The translations under genes were made by a program, and so were the position numbers. The notes below the pieces were generated by a model, which was not told where the DNA came from, made no database searches, and saw only the letters and a list, made by a program, of their open reading frames with translations. From the NCBI GenBank assembly GCA_002373855.1, contig DFKO01000151.1, positions 1 to 13,014 on the forward strand: 13,014 nt of DNA. Direction: 5' to 3'. Positions 1 to 7,272 of the stretch are shown in pieces. Position 1 is the stretch's first letter. Every line of letters begins with the position of its first letter. The DNA is from Lachnospiraceae bacterium UBA3643. Lineage in GTDB: Bacteria; Bacillota; Clostridia; Lachnospirales; Lachnospiraceae.

Positions 1-76
1 ACATTAAATACTCCTCTGCCTCTGCAAGCTTTCCCTCACCTGTCAGTTTTCCTGTTTTAGCGATAATATCGTTCAT
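1..76 (-). CDS. 5' end of an unidentified gene running off the left edge
   Basis: Only the first 25 codons are present (MNDIIAKTGKLTGEG...), so the product cannot be named. The reading frame is open from position 76 to the edge. Two ATGs are possible, at 82 and 76. A GGAG lies 8 bases before the ATG at 76 but only 2 bases before the one at 82, so 76 is preferred. The gene follows the terminator of the S41 protease gene, so it probably starts its own transcription unit. A TTGACA lies just after that terminator, but I find no convincing -10 box. The peptide is hydrophilic, with no signal peptide in what is visible. Confidence 0.5.
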   Translation of the reverse strand, partial: MNDIIAKTGKLTGEGKLAEAEEYLM

Positions 77-115
77 AATCATTTCTCCGCATAAATCTGT
101 AACTAAATTATTGTC

Positions 116-146
116 AAAAAGAGCAGCCTGATACAGTCTGCTCTTT
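116..146 (-). terminator. Intrinsic terminator after the S41 protease gene
   Basis: A perfect 9-bp inverted repeat (AAAGAGCAG at 118-126 and CTGCTCTTT at 138-146) encloses an 11-nt loop. Read on the minus strand it is followed by a run of five T (116-120). It starts 14 bases past the stop codon of the S41 protease gene and closes the five-gene operon that begins with the CdaR-like regulator. Confidence 0.85.
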
Positions 147-160
147 ATCCGTAAAATTAA

Positions 161-1420
161 TTATTTAATATCTTCTTTGATTATCTCTATGGCTCTGTCG
201 AGCTGGTTGTCATTTTCGATATCCTCAAGATATGCATCCACATCAAACTCAAGGACCTCATCAGGCTCTATACCTACACCGTGGATATCATTTCCAAGAG
301 GTGTGTAATAATGGCTGACAGTGAGCTTTACTGCCGATCCGTCATTAAGTCCGATGACTCTCTGTACGATACCCTTGCCGTAAGTAGTCGTACCGAGCAG
401 GTATCCTTTGCCATAATCTTTTATGGCACCGGCCAGGATCTCTGACGCACTGGCAGAGCCGCCGTTTACGAGGACAACCATGGGTACCTGTATCTCGTTG
501 CCTCCTGCAGACGGATACTCTGTCTTTTTACCGTACTTGTCCATGGTATAAACAACAGTACCCTTTGGCAGTAACTGTCCGGCGATATCAACTACAGCCG
601 GCAGGGATCCACCCGGATTTCCGCGCAGATCGAGGATGAGACCTTCCATTCCGTCAGCATACGCTTCTTTAAGAGCCTCTGAAAACTGGCTCACTGTGAC
701 TTCGTCAAATTCCGTAATCTGTATATATGCTATACCGTCCTCTATCTTTTCGTAATTAACCGTAGGGCTCTCGACCTTGCCTCTCACAACAGGTATCTCT
801 ATTTCCTCTCCCGTCGCTCTTCTCACAACCGTGAGATTAACAGTTGTGCCCTCATCACCGCGGATCTTTGCAACTACTTCGGACAGGTCAAGACCCTGGA
901 CGTCTTCCCCGTCTACCATATAGATGTAATCATCCACACGCAGATCAGTCTCAGATGAGGGAGAATCCTTGATGATACCCGTTACCTTGGGATATCCGTA
1001 TGTATCGTCCATCTGAAGGTAAGCACCTATTCCGTAGTAAATACCTTCATTGCTCTGGGCTATTTCGGTAAACTCATCTGCAGAATAATAGTCGGCATAT
1101 TTATCTCCAAGGGAAGCCATGATGCCGTCATATATTCCTTCCTTTATCACACTCTCGTCAATATCTTCTATGAAGTATGCATCTACAATAGTCTCAATGG
1201 CCATCACTTTTCTGAGCATCTCATCGTCGGAGAGGACAGAATCGACTCCGTTGTTTTCTGCATATTCACCGAGCATCAGCGCATTATCAATAATGGTATT
1301 TCGCTGTTTATTCTCCTGACTGTTCAGATAAAGGATCCTTGCGCAGATAAACATTGCACATAAAAATACTGTTATCAGTATTCCCGACAGTAAACCTGCT
1401 AAAAAACTTTTTTTATTCAT
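161..1420 (-). CDS. S41 family C-terminal processing peptidase (CtpA/CtpB-like)
   Basis: This is a 419-residue serine protease of the carboxyl-terminal processing family, held in the membrane with its catalytic part outside. Residues 6-31 form one transmembrane anchor. A PDZ-like substrate-binding domain spans roughly 125-200, and the peptidase core about 215-395. The catalytic Ser is S324 in GGSASASEI, the Lys is K349 in TTYGKG, and Q353 completes the Ser-Lys-Gln triad. Their spacing (25 and 4) matches that of B. subtilis CtpB. The GNPGGS oxyanion segment is at 268-273. A GGAG overlaps the end of the upstream hydrolase gene (TAAGGAG), so the two are tightly coupled. Proteases of this family are known in other bacteria to activate or degrade wall hydrolases and signalling proteins. 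Acting on the neighbouring M23 enzyme is an inference from position only. Confidence 0.93.
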   Translation of the reverse strand: MNKKSFLAGLLSGILITVFLCAMFICARILYLNSQENKQRNTIIDNALMLGEYAENNGVDSVLSDDEMLRKVMAIETIVDAYFIEDIDESVIKEGIYDGIMASLGDKYADYYSADEFTEIAQSNEGIYYGIGAYLQMDDTYGYPKVTGIIKDSPSSETDLRVDDYIYMVDGEDVQGLDLSEVVAKIRGDEGTTVNLTVVRRATGEEIEIPVVRGKVESPTVNYEKIEDGIAYIQITEFDEVTVSQFSEALKEAYADGMEGLILDLRGNPGGSLPAVVDIAGQLLPKGTVVYTMDKYGKKTEYPSAGGNEIQVPMVVLVNGGSASASEILAGAIKDYGKGYLLGTTTYGKGIVQRVIGLNDGSAVKLTVSHYYTPLGNDIHGVGIEPDEVLEFDVDAYLEDIENDNQLDRAIEIIKEDIK

Positions 1421-1434
1421 TTTATATCTGCTCC

Positions 1435-2709
1435 TTAAAGGTAATTCCAGGGATTAACATATTCTCCGTTCAGACGGACACTGAAATGAAGGTGATTACC
1501 GGTACTCCATCCCGTTGATCCCACTGCGCCGATCTGCTGACCGGCAGTTACATGATCGCCCTTTGATACATAAATAGCTGATGCATGCATATATACAGTG
1601 GAGAGTCCGCCGCCATGGTCCACATAGATATAATTGCCCATCGAACTTGAGTATCCTGCTGCCGTAACCGTACCCTCACATGCAGCGAGGATAGGCGATC
1701 CGCCGGGAGCCGCCATATCAAGTCCGCTGTGGAATTTCTGTGTTCCGAATATGGGATGGGTTCTCCATCCAAACTCAGAGGAAATACGGGTGTAGCTGGG
1801 TGCAGGCCAGACAAACTGACCTGATGTATAATAGCTGACCGACGTAGCTGCCGCCAGGGCATCCTTGTCAGCCTTTAAAGCTTCCTCAAGTGCGGCTATC
1901 TCTGCCTGCTCAGCAGCGATCATCGCATCATACTCCGCCATTATCGCCTGCTGGTCTGATATATCGGCATTGTAGCCTGCTATCTCCGATTCCTTCTCGG
2001 CGATGAGGGCATCCATATTGTCAGCTTCCTCCTGAGCCGCTTCCTTAGCAGCATCGAGGACTGACTGCTCTGCCTCAAGCTCTTCCTTGATAGTCAGGGT
2101 ATTTTCCACTGTCAGCTGGTACTGGACGAGCATGGCTCTGTCGTATGACTCCAGTTCGTTTATATAATCTGCTTTGTTAAGCATGTCTCCAAAAGAGTTT
2201 GCCGTAAACAACAGTTCCATGTACATGGTATTTCCGGATTCGTACATGAATTTTATCCTGGTCTTCATGGCCTCATACTGAGCCTCCGTCACAGCTTCAG
2301 CTTCCTCAAGCTCAAGTGTAGTCTGTGCTATCTCAGCTTCCTTTTCCTCTATGAGTCCGTTATAGAGATCGATATTTGACTGGATACCGGCCAGTTCCTG
2401 ATCAAGCTCGGCTACATATGATGTAAGCTCTCCCTTGCTTGTCTGGAGACTGTTTATTATGCTCTGTACATTGGATTTCTGATTCTGAATACTCGTCTTC
2501 TGACTGTTCAGATCGTTTATCTGCTGGGTTCTTGAACTGATCGAGCTCTGGAGCGCCGCTATCTCGTCTTCATTTACCTGATTTGATGACGCGGAATCTG
2601 CAGCATTAGCCATGTTTCCCGGGATGAGAACCATGATCCCAACCATAGCGCACAGGCTAAAGCACTTTACAGCCCTGTCTGCAATTGTTTTCAAATCTGT
2701 TTTAAACAA
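1435..2709 (-). CDS. Secreted coiled-coil murein hydrolase / activator with M23 (LytM) domain
   Basis: The 424-residue protein has an N-terminal signal peptide (basic start, hydrophobic 17-31, likely cleavage after ANA at 34-36). A long Ala/Glu/Gln-rich coiled coil follows (about 45-285), then a C-terminal M23 endopeptidase domain. The zinc and catalytic residues are intact: H327 and D331 (HSGLD), H375 (YMHAS), H406 and H408 (HLH). The domain order is that of EnvC and the clostridial or PcsB-type partners of FtsEX, which bind the FtsX outer loop through the coiled coil and cut or activate cutting of septal peptidoglycan. Unlike EnvC, whose LytM domain is degenerate, this one looks catalytically competent. 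The start is a TTG: an in-frame TGA lies three codons upstream and a GGGAG lies 10 bases before it. It sits 18 bases after ftsX. Confidence 0.92.
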   Translation of the reverse strand: MFKTDLKTIADRAVKCFSLCAMVGIMVLIPGNMANAADSASSNQVNEDEIAALQSSISSRTQQINDLNSQKTSIQNQKSNVQSIINSLQTSKGELTSYVAELDQELAGIQSNIDLYNGLIEEKEAEIAQTTLELEEAEAVTEAQYEAMKTRIKFMYESGNTMYMELLFTANSFGDMLNKADYINELESYDRAMLVQYQLTVENTLTIKEELEAEQSVLDAAKEAAQEEADNMDALIAEKESEIAGYNADISDQQAIMAEYDAMIAAEQAEIAALEEALKADKDALAAATSVSYYTSGQFVWPAPSYTRISSEFGWRTHPIFGTQKFHSGLDMAAPGGSPILAACEGTVTAAGYSSSMGNYIYVDHGGGLSTVYMHASAIYVSKGDHVTAGQQIGAVGSTGWSTGNHLHFSVRLNGEYVNPWNYL

Positions 2710-2727
2710 AATCTGTCATCTCCCGTA

Positions 2728-3627
2728 TTAAACATGTAAATGTTTTCTGACGGTCAGAAAACTTCCGAGAAAACCTATACCTATTCCGAGTCCTACCGAA
2801 ACCGGTATCAGATAATAAAATACAGCATTGACCGGAAGGAACGTAACTACTGAACTGAATCCGGAATACCATCTCATCACGTAATCAATAGCCTTGTTGT
2901 AAAGGACATAAATGATTGCGAGGGGGATGAGTGCTCCCACAGCTCCGATTATCATACCTTCTATCACAAACGGAGAACGGACAAAAAAGTCTGTGGCTCC
3001 GATGTATTTCATGATGGAAATCTCTTCACCTCTGACAGTAATACCTATCATAACCGTATTGCTGATGAGAAATACCGATACAGCCAAAAGGATACCGATA
3101 ATACCCATTGATACATAGGTGACAAGAGAGTTTGCTCCACTGAAAAAGTCTGCAGTGAGTTCCGATTTATTTACTCTGCGTACGCCATCGATAGACTCAA
3201 GATATGCTACCAGCTCTGCCTGTCTCGATACATCATTCATGTATATCTGGTAGTTTTCCGAATCGGCAAGGGGATTTTCCGTAAATCCGTCTGCATACTC
3301 TCCGAGGTATTCTGTCTTGAAGCTGTCCCATGCTTCATCTGCAGATACAAATACTGTATGATCGACTGCTGTATGAGCCAGTATCATATTGCCTATTTCC
3401 TGTACTCTCTCATCAGAGAGACCGTCGTCAAAAAATACAGTGACCACGACACCCTGCTCTGCTGTCTCTACCATATTCTGCACATTGAGGACCAGGGCCA
3501 CACAGATACCGAAAAGGAAGAGGCAGGCTCCTATCGTCGCTATAGACGCAAGAGTAAACCACTTGTTTTTAAACGTACTCTTTATACCCTGACCTATGCA
3601 GTAAAAAAGTGAACTAATAATCCTCAT
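2728..3627 (-). CDS. ftsX: Cell division protein FtsX
   Basis: FtsX is the membrane half of the ABC-like FtsEX complex, which passes ATP hydrolysis by FtsE to an extracellular peptidoglycan hydrolase. At 299 residues it has the family's usual length. It has four transmembrane segments (about 24-48, 168-195, 218-243, 268-293), with one large outer loop (about 50-165) between the first two. The conserved inner motif RGEEISIMKYIGAT is at 199-212. The start codon lies inside the end of ftsE (14-bp overlap: ftsE stops at 3614, ftsX starts at 3627), which indicates translational coupling. The next gene encodes the coiled-coil M23 protein that is the probable partner of the outer loop. Confidence 0.95.
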   Translation of the reverse strand: MRIISSLFYCIGQGIKSTFKNKWFTLASIATIGACLFLFGICVALVLNVQNMVETAEQGVVVTVFFDDGLSDERVQEIGNMILAHTAVDHTVFVSADEAWDSFKTEYLGEYADGFTENPLADSENYQIYMNDVSRQAELVAYLESIDGVRRVNKSELTADFFSGANSLVTYVSMGIIGILLAVSVFLISNTVMIGITVRGEEISIMKYIGATDFFVRSPFVIEGMIIGAVGALIPLAIIYVLYNKAIDYVMRWYSGFSSVVTFLPVNAVFYYLIPVSVGLGIGIGFLGSFLTVRKHLHV

Positions 3628-4681
3628 TTATATAACCACCCTTCTCCTCATCACTTACGATGATACCTTTCTTAATAGTAATAACACGCTTCTGCATGTC
3701 ATTAACTATTTTGTCATTGTGAGTAACCACAATGACAGTGGTACCGTCCTGATTTATCTTGTCAAGAAGGGACATTATCTCGCTCGTGTTTTTCGGATCG
3801 AGATTACCCGTAGGCTCGTCCGCTATCAGGATTGGTGGCCTGTTTACAAGGGCTCTTGCTATAGCCACTCTCTGCTGTTCACCACCCGAAAGCTCTGTTG
3901 TCTTTGCCCTGTATTTACCGGCCAGACCTACTGCCGCAAGCATTCTGGGTACATTCTTTTTGATTTCTCTTGCAGGCTTTAATATTATTCTCTGGGCAAA
4001 TGCAACATTCTCATATACATCCCTGTCTTTAAGGAGTCTGAAATCCTGAAATACGACTCCTAAATTTCTGCGGAGTTTCGGTATCTTGCCCTGACGCATC
4101 TTTTCTATCTGCATTCCGTTTACCATGATATGGCCTGATGTAGGCTTAAGCTCACGGAGGAGCAGTTTTATCAGAGTTGATTTACCGGAACCGCTGCCGC
4201 CTACGATAAATACAAACTCGCCACGTCTAACCTTGAAATTAACATTGTTAAGTGCAGGCACACCGATTACATATTCTTTAGTGACATTATCAAATTCGAT
4301 GATGACATCATCATCGCTTTCGCCTTTGCCTTTTTTCTTTTTCTTTTTTGAAGATACCTTTGCGGACTTTTTCTTTTCCTTTAAAGGAGGCTCAGGGATT
4401 TCCTCTTCATAGACTTCCTCAAATACCTCTTCCACATACTCAGTCTCTTCCTCTGAGTATGCCCTGTCATCGTTGTAGCCTTCATCTACCGAATAATCCA
4501 CATAATCGGATGCTTCATCATATTCGGATGACTCTTCATATTCGGATGACTTTTCATATACGGGCTCGTCCGTCTCCTCGGCAACCTTAGGCCCGGCCAC
4601 ATTGTCGAGTTTCTCCTGGAGTTCGGCAATGGCTCTCTTTAACTCTTCTGTTTCCTCGAGTTTTCTCTCATCTTTTCTCAT
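3614..4681 (-). CDS. ftsE: Cell division ATP-binding protein FtsE with a long charged N-terminal extension
   Basis: This is the ATPase of FtsEX. The ABC domain occupies about 126-350 and is complete: Walker [10 protein letters not shown] at 161-169, Q-loop Q212, signature LSGGEQQ at 264-270, Walker B ILIADEP at 284-290, and switch His H321. Typical FtsE is about 225-230 residues; this protein has 355. The extra ~125 residues open with a short helix-like stretch (1-28). An acidic Glu/Tyr/Ser-rich tract (about 34-95) follows, with six-residue repeats such as [12 protein letters not shown], and then a Lys-rich stretch (101-119). No Met occurs between residue 1 and the ABC domain and no start site is evident nearer to it, so the extension appears genuinely translated. 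The gene starts 5 bases after the regulator gene. The extension is probably disordered and cytoplasmic, and its role is unknown. Confidence 0.95.
   Translation of the reverse strand: MRKDERKLEETEELKRAIAELQEKLDNVAGPKVAEETDEPVYEKSSEYEESSEYDEASDYVDYSVDEGYNDDRAYSEEETEYVEEVFEEVYEEEIPEPPLKEKKKSAKVSSKKKKKKGKGESDDDVIIEFDNVTKEYVIGVPALNNVNFKVRRGEFVFIVGGSGSGKSTLIKLLLRELKPTSGHIMVNGMQIEKMRQGKIPKLRRNLGVVFQDFRLLKDRDVYENVAFAQRIILKPAREIKKNVPRMLAAVGLAGKYRAKTTELSGGEQQRVAIARALVNRPPILIADEPTGNLDPKNTSEIMSLLDKINQDGTTVIVVTHNDKIVNDMQKRVITIKKGIIVSDEEKGGYINEDY
4500..4553 (-). repeat. Three tandem 18-bp units inside the ftsE extension
   Basis: Two adjacent 18-bp units (4518-4535 and 4536-4553) differ at a single base. 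A third, more diverged copy (4500-4517) precedes them on the plus strand. Each encodes one six-residue unit, giving [12 protein letters not shown] and ASDYVD. The in-frame unit length means copy number could change by slippage without breaking the gene. Confidence 0.8.
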
Positions 4682-4686
4682 CTATT

Positions 4687-5778
4687 TTAGAACTCCGCCT
4701 CTTCCATATATTTCATATACTTAACAACCATAAGGGCTATCTTGAATGTGATCGCATCCTCGAATACGCGCAGGTCAAGGCCTGTGCTCTTCTGAAGCTT
4801 GTCAAGACGGTAAACCAGAGTATTTCTGTGGATAAAGAGCTGTCTTGATGTCTCTGATACATTCAGGCTGTTTTCAAAAAACTTGTTTATTGTACTTAAA
4901 GTCTCCTCATCGAAATCCTCAAGGCTCTTGTCCGCAAAGATCTCTGTGATAAACATCTTGCAAAGAGGTATGGGGAGCTGATAGATCAGTCGGCCTATAC
5001 CAAGCTCGCTGTAAGGGATCACGGTCTTGTCCTCAAAGAATATCTTTCCTACATCAAGGGCTACTCTTGCTTCCTTGTATGAACGGCTCACATCCTTTAT
5101 CTCATCTACGATGGTACCGTATGCCAGTCTGACATTCATGAGTCCCTCTTTTTCAAGATGGGCCACGATTGCTTTTGCAGACTTTTCAATATCCTTTATA
5201 CTCTGCTCGTCGGGAAGTTCTTTAACGATGGTCACATTGCTCTCATCGACTGCCGTTACGATTTCCTTTGTACCTGTCAGTCCCAGGTAATCCTTGATCA
5301 TGTCGGCAACATTTGCCTCTTTTGATGAAGATGTCTCTACTATGAGTACGACTCTCTTTAAATCTATCTGAAGATGAAGTTTCTTTGCACGGGAATAAAT
5401 ATCTACAAGAAGGAGATTATCAAGAAGCAGGTTCTTGATAAAATTATCTTTATCGTATCTCTCTTTATATGCTGTCAGAAGGTTCTGAATCTGGAATGCA
5501 GCCATCTTGCCTACGAGATACGCATTCTCACTTGAACCGCCTGCGATGAGGATATACTCAAGCTGGTGCTCATCAAAAATCTTGAAAAACTGGCAGCTCT
5601 GGATCTCCTGGCTGTCTGCGGGAGACTTGACGAAATCGGTTACTGCCGCTTCATAACTCTTTTTTTCTTTCATTGTGGATACGACACTTCTGCCCTCTGT
5701 GTCGGTTACCATAAGTTCGACATGGGCTATAGCCATCATCCCGTCAATCGTGTTTTGTAAAATCTGGTTAGAAATCAT
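4687..5778 (-). CDS. CdaR/PucR-type transcriptional regulator heading the ftsEX operon
   Basis: The 363-residue regulator begins MISNQILQNTIDG, typical of the CdaR sugar-diacid regulator family. An N-terminal ligand-sensing region (about 1-135) is followed by a central GGDEF-like fold (about 140-270). A C-terminal PucR-type helix-turn-helix covers about 300-360 (SRQLFIHRNTLVYRLDKLQK). The frame stays open for 25 more codons upstream, to 5853. The ATG at 5778 is chosen because a GGAGG lies 5 bases before it and family members start there. The longer reading would also run through a palindromic site at 5796-5813. It is the first gene of the cluster and lies 5 bases before ftsE. The ligand cannot be read from the sequence. 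Control of the division genes behind it is inferred from position. Confidence 0.88.
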   Translation of the reverse strand: MISNQILQNTIDGMMAIAHVELMVTDTEGRSVVSTMKEKKSYEAAVTDFVKSPADSQEIQSCQFFKIFDEHQLEYILIAGGSSENAYLVGKMAAFQIQNLLTAYKERYDKDNFIKNLLLDNLLLVDIYSRAKKLHLQIDLKRVVLIVETSSSKEANVADMIKDYLGLTGTKEIVTAVDESNVTIVKELPDEQSIKDIEKSAKAIVAHLEKEGLMNVRLAYGTIVDEIKDVSRSYKEARVALDVGKIFFEDKTVIPYSELGIGRLIYQLPIPLCKMFITEIFADKSLEDFDEETLSTINKFFENSLNVSETSRQLFIHRNTLVYRLDKLQKSTGLDLRVFEDAITFKIALMVVKYMKYMEEAEF

Positions 5779-5795
5779 AATGTCCTCCGTGCGAT

Positions 5796-5813
5796 AAACT
5801 TTGTGCAAAGTTT
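5796..5813. promoter_or_regulatory. Perfect palindrome just upstream of the CdaR-like gene
   Basis: AAACTTTG and CAAAGTTT form a perfect 8-bp inverted repeat around a 2-bp centre, 17 bases before the regulator's start codon and next to its ribosome binding site. The core TTTGTGCAA recurs 28 bases away at 5828-5836. The layout suits an operator, perhaps for autoregulation, but no protein is known to bind it. Confidence 0.4.
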
Positions 5814-5951
5814 TCTCATTTATATAATTTGTGCAATTTTCCCATTGGTCCAATCCGTGTTTTGTTTATACAAATTACACAAACAGTACAAACGGGTTTT
5901 AATTACTTTTAGATACACACCCAATTATTTTAAAACAAATACACAAAAAAA

Positions 5952-5980
5952 TCTATATTTTTTGTTAAATCGGTTATCAA
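5952..5980 (-). promoter_or_regulatory. Likely sigma-A promoter of the CdaR-ftsEX operon
   Basis: On the minus strand TTGATA (5975-5980) is followed, after exactly 17 bases, by TATAGA (5952-5957). The spacer ends in an A-tract. The expected start of transcription is near 5945. The -35 box lies within the inverted repeat 5968-5977 / 5987-6001, so a bound repressor could block it. Confidence 0.6.
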
Positions 5981-6001
5981 TTTTTCATAACTGACCCGAT
6001 T
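5968..6001. promoter_or_regulatory. Imperfect inverted repeat over the -35 box
   Basis: AATCGGTTAT (5968-5977) is mirrored by ATAAC and CGATT (5987-6001), with a 4-5 nt bulge in the right arm and a 9-nt centre. It overlaps the TTGATA element of the operon promoter. It may be an operator or only a chance feature of AT-rich DNA. Confidence 0.35.
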
Positions 6002-6063
6002 CATCATTATTAACAAATAAATTGTTCCTTTTGCTTTTCATGAAAAACATCGTGATTTTCTAC

Positions 6064-6095
6064 AAAAGAAATCCCCTTTCATTTTTCGAAAGGGG
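6064..6095 (-). terminator. Intrinsic terminator of the flagellin operon
   Basis: CCCCTTTC (6073-6080) and GAAAGGGG (6088-6095) form a perfect 8-bp stem, extendable by one T-A pair, with a 7-nt loop. On the minus strand the T-rich tract ATTTCTTTTG follows. It begins 14 bases after the stop codon of the WecG-like gene. Confidence 0.85.
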
Positions 6096-6109
6096 AAAAA
6101 CAGTTTTCT

Positions 6110-6784
6110 TTATTTCTTTTCATCATTTTTCTCGTAGGTGGCAACTCTCCTGCCAAACATGAATCTGTCGAGAAAAGCTTCATTTTTCTTATGTATGGGT
6201 GCATTGCCGGGGACCAGCATCTCGGGGAGCATACAGATCCAGAGGGATGCGCTTGACATCTGCCTGGCCATATCAAGCAACGGTCCCTGACTTGTCCACG
6301 GCAGAAGAGTGATAACTATCTTTGGAAAATCTCCGTTTACCTGATTAAAGAGATCATCCATGTAATCTATACCTTCATAAACATATCTTGAGATAATATT
6401 GAGCCTGTCCGAATATCCCCGGAGTTTTTTGTGAAGATGCTCGATATCATCTATGCTGTCACAGATAAGTGTGATGGATGCTCCGTTTGTACCGAGATAC
6501 TTGAAAAAGTTCTCCATGAAGTCCTCACTCTTGCCGTCTCTGTGAAGCTCCGACGCAGCTCTGCCCCTTTTCAGGATACCAGCCTGATCACAGATCATCA
6601 GGTCAAGGTCGTCTACCCAGGGTCTCTGTTCCTCTGCATTTTCACTTACGGATAAAAGCACATTGGCCGAGAGCCATGACATAGTATGAACTCCCGGTCC
6701 TGCAAGATATTCCGTAGAGAGCTTTAGCAGCTCCTTTAAGGGATAATCCTTTATATTTACTCCAAGTACACTTATTTCTTTCAT
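6110..6784 (-). CDS. Divergent WecG/TagA/CpsF-family glycosyltransferase-like protein, coupled to fliS
   Basis: The 224-residue product resembles the WecG/TagA family, which moves N-acetylmannosamine-type sugars onto lipid-linked acceptors. The opening VLGVNIKDYPLKELLKL, the LSANVLLS segment (about 38-45), DLDLMICDQAGIL (about 59-71) and the LNIISRYVYEGIDYMDDLF region (about 128-146) follow the family order. Asn in SANVLL, Asp in CDQAG and Gln in PWTSQG sit where the family has its active-site Asn, Asp and Gln. However, the usual DGxG and GxPKQE signatures are changed, and the C-terminal membrane-binding tail is nearly absent. There is no signal peptide or membrane segment. The start codon overlaps the fliS stop (ATGA), and a terminator follows. 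A role in modifying flagellin is an inference from context; a non-catalytic role is also possible. Confidence 0.7.
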   Translation of the reverse strand: MKEISVLGVNIKDYPLKELLKLSTEYLAGPGVHTMSWLSANVLLSVSENAEEQRPWVDDLDLMICDQAGILKRGRAASELHRDGKSEDFMENFFKYLGTNGASITLICDSIDDIEHLHKKLRGYSDRLNIISRYVYEGIDYMDDLFNQVNGDFPKIVITLLPWTSQGPLLDMARQMSSASLWICMLPEMLVPGNAPIHKKNEAFLDRFMFGRRVATYEKNDEKK

Positions 6785-7251
6785 GCGAGAAAACCTCTGT
6801 TTACTCCCGCCCCTGTCTCGTTAACGCCTGCGCTTCCGTATGTCATGCCTGCATATACAGGCTCAGCATTCTGCATAATGGGTCTGTCGGTATCTTCTTT
6901 TGCTATTTTTCTGAAGCTCTCACCGATCATTTTCATATGCTCCTTTGCCTCTTTAATGGGAAAAACATCTCTCCTCACGCCTGCATCTATGAGCAGTCTG
7001 TCCACATATCTGTATATGCTGTAAAGATTGTTTGATATATCATACTGCCTGTCAAGGGAATTGATCAGTTCAAGGACAACATTTCTCGCCCTGCCTGTCT
7101 CTGCTGCCATGGCATCCTTTTTGCCCTCATCTGAGAACATGATGGCGTCCTCGGCATATCTATCAAACATGTCAAAGAGTATGACTACCAGCTCAGACTT
7201 GTTTGCTGTAGTTATTCTTCTGGTAAATTCCTGCTTTGCCTCATCTGTCAT
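6781..7251 (-). CDS. fliS: Flagellar secretion chaperone FliS
   Basis: FliS binds the C-terminal helix of newly made flagellin in the cytoplasm, prevents premature assembly and delivers it to the flagellar export gate. The four-helix core is recognisable: TANKSELVVILFDMF at about 14-28, LINSLDRQYDISNNLYSIYRYV at about 62-83, and RRLLIDAG-like and KEAKEHMKMIGESFRKI segments after it. At 156 residues it is longer than the usual 120-135. A Gly-rich tail (PVYAGMTYG...GVNRGFLA) makes up the excess. The start is fixed by a GGAGG 8 bases upstream, and the gene lies 21 bases after the flagellin stop, as expected for a shared transcript. Confidence 0.93.
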   Translation of the reverse strand: MTDEAKQEFTRRITTANKSELVVILFDMFDRYAEDAIMFSDEGKKDAMAAETGRARNVVLELINSLDRQYDISNNLYSIYRYVDRLLIDAGVRRDVFPIKEAKEHMKMIGESFRKIAKEDTDRPIMQNAEPVYAGMTYGSAGVNETGAGVNRGFLA

Positions 7252-7272
7252 GACTTATACCTCCGTTTTGTA

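Larger units (their letters stand above)
5779..6072 (-). other. AT-rich regulatory region before the CdaR-ftsEX operon
   Basis: About 290 bases without a credible gene. The stretch is much richer in A/T than its surroundings. It holds a promoter (5952-5980), an imperfect inverted repeat over the promoter's -35 box (5968-6001), a palindrome ATTGGTCCAAT at 5844-5854, a weaker one (TTTGT/ACAAA) at 5861-5874, and the 5796-5813 palindrome. If the promoter is used, the untranslated leader is about 165 nt. I see no intrinsic terminator or known riboswitch fold in it. Confidence 0.6.

Noticed and set aside
5779..5853. 25-codon upstream extension of the CdaR-like gene
   Set aside because: Family members start at MISNQIL, which has a GGAGG 5 bases upstream. 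The extension runs through a palindrome and has no such site.
5803..5994. 63-codon plus-strand open frame in the AT-rich intergenic region
   Set aside because: It has no ribosome binding site and no recognisable similarity, and it covers the promoter and operator-like sites of the operon on the other strand.
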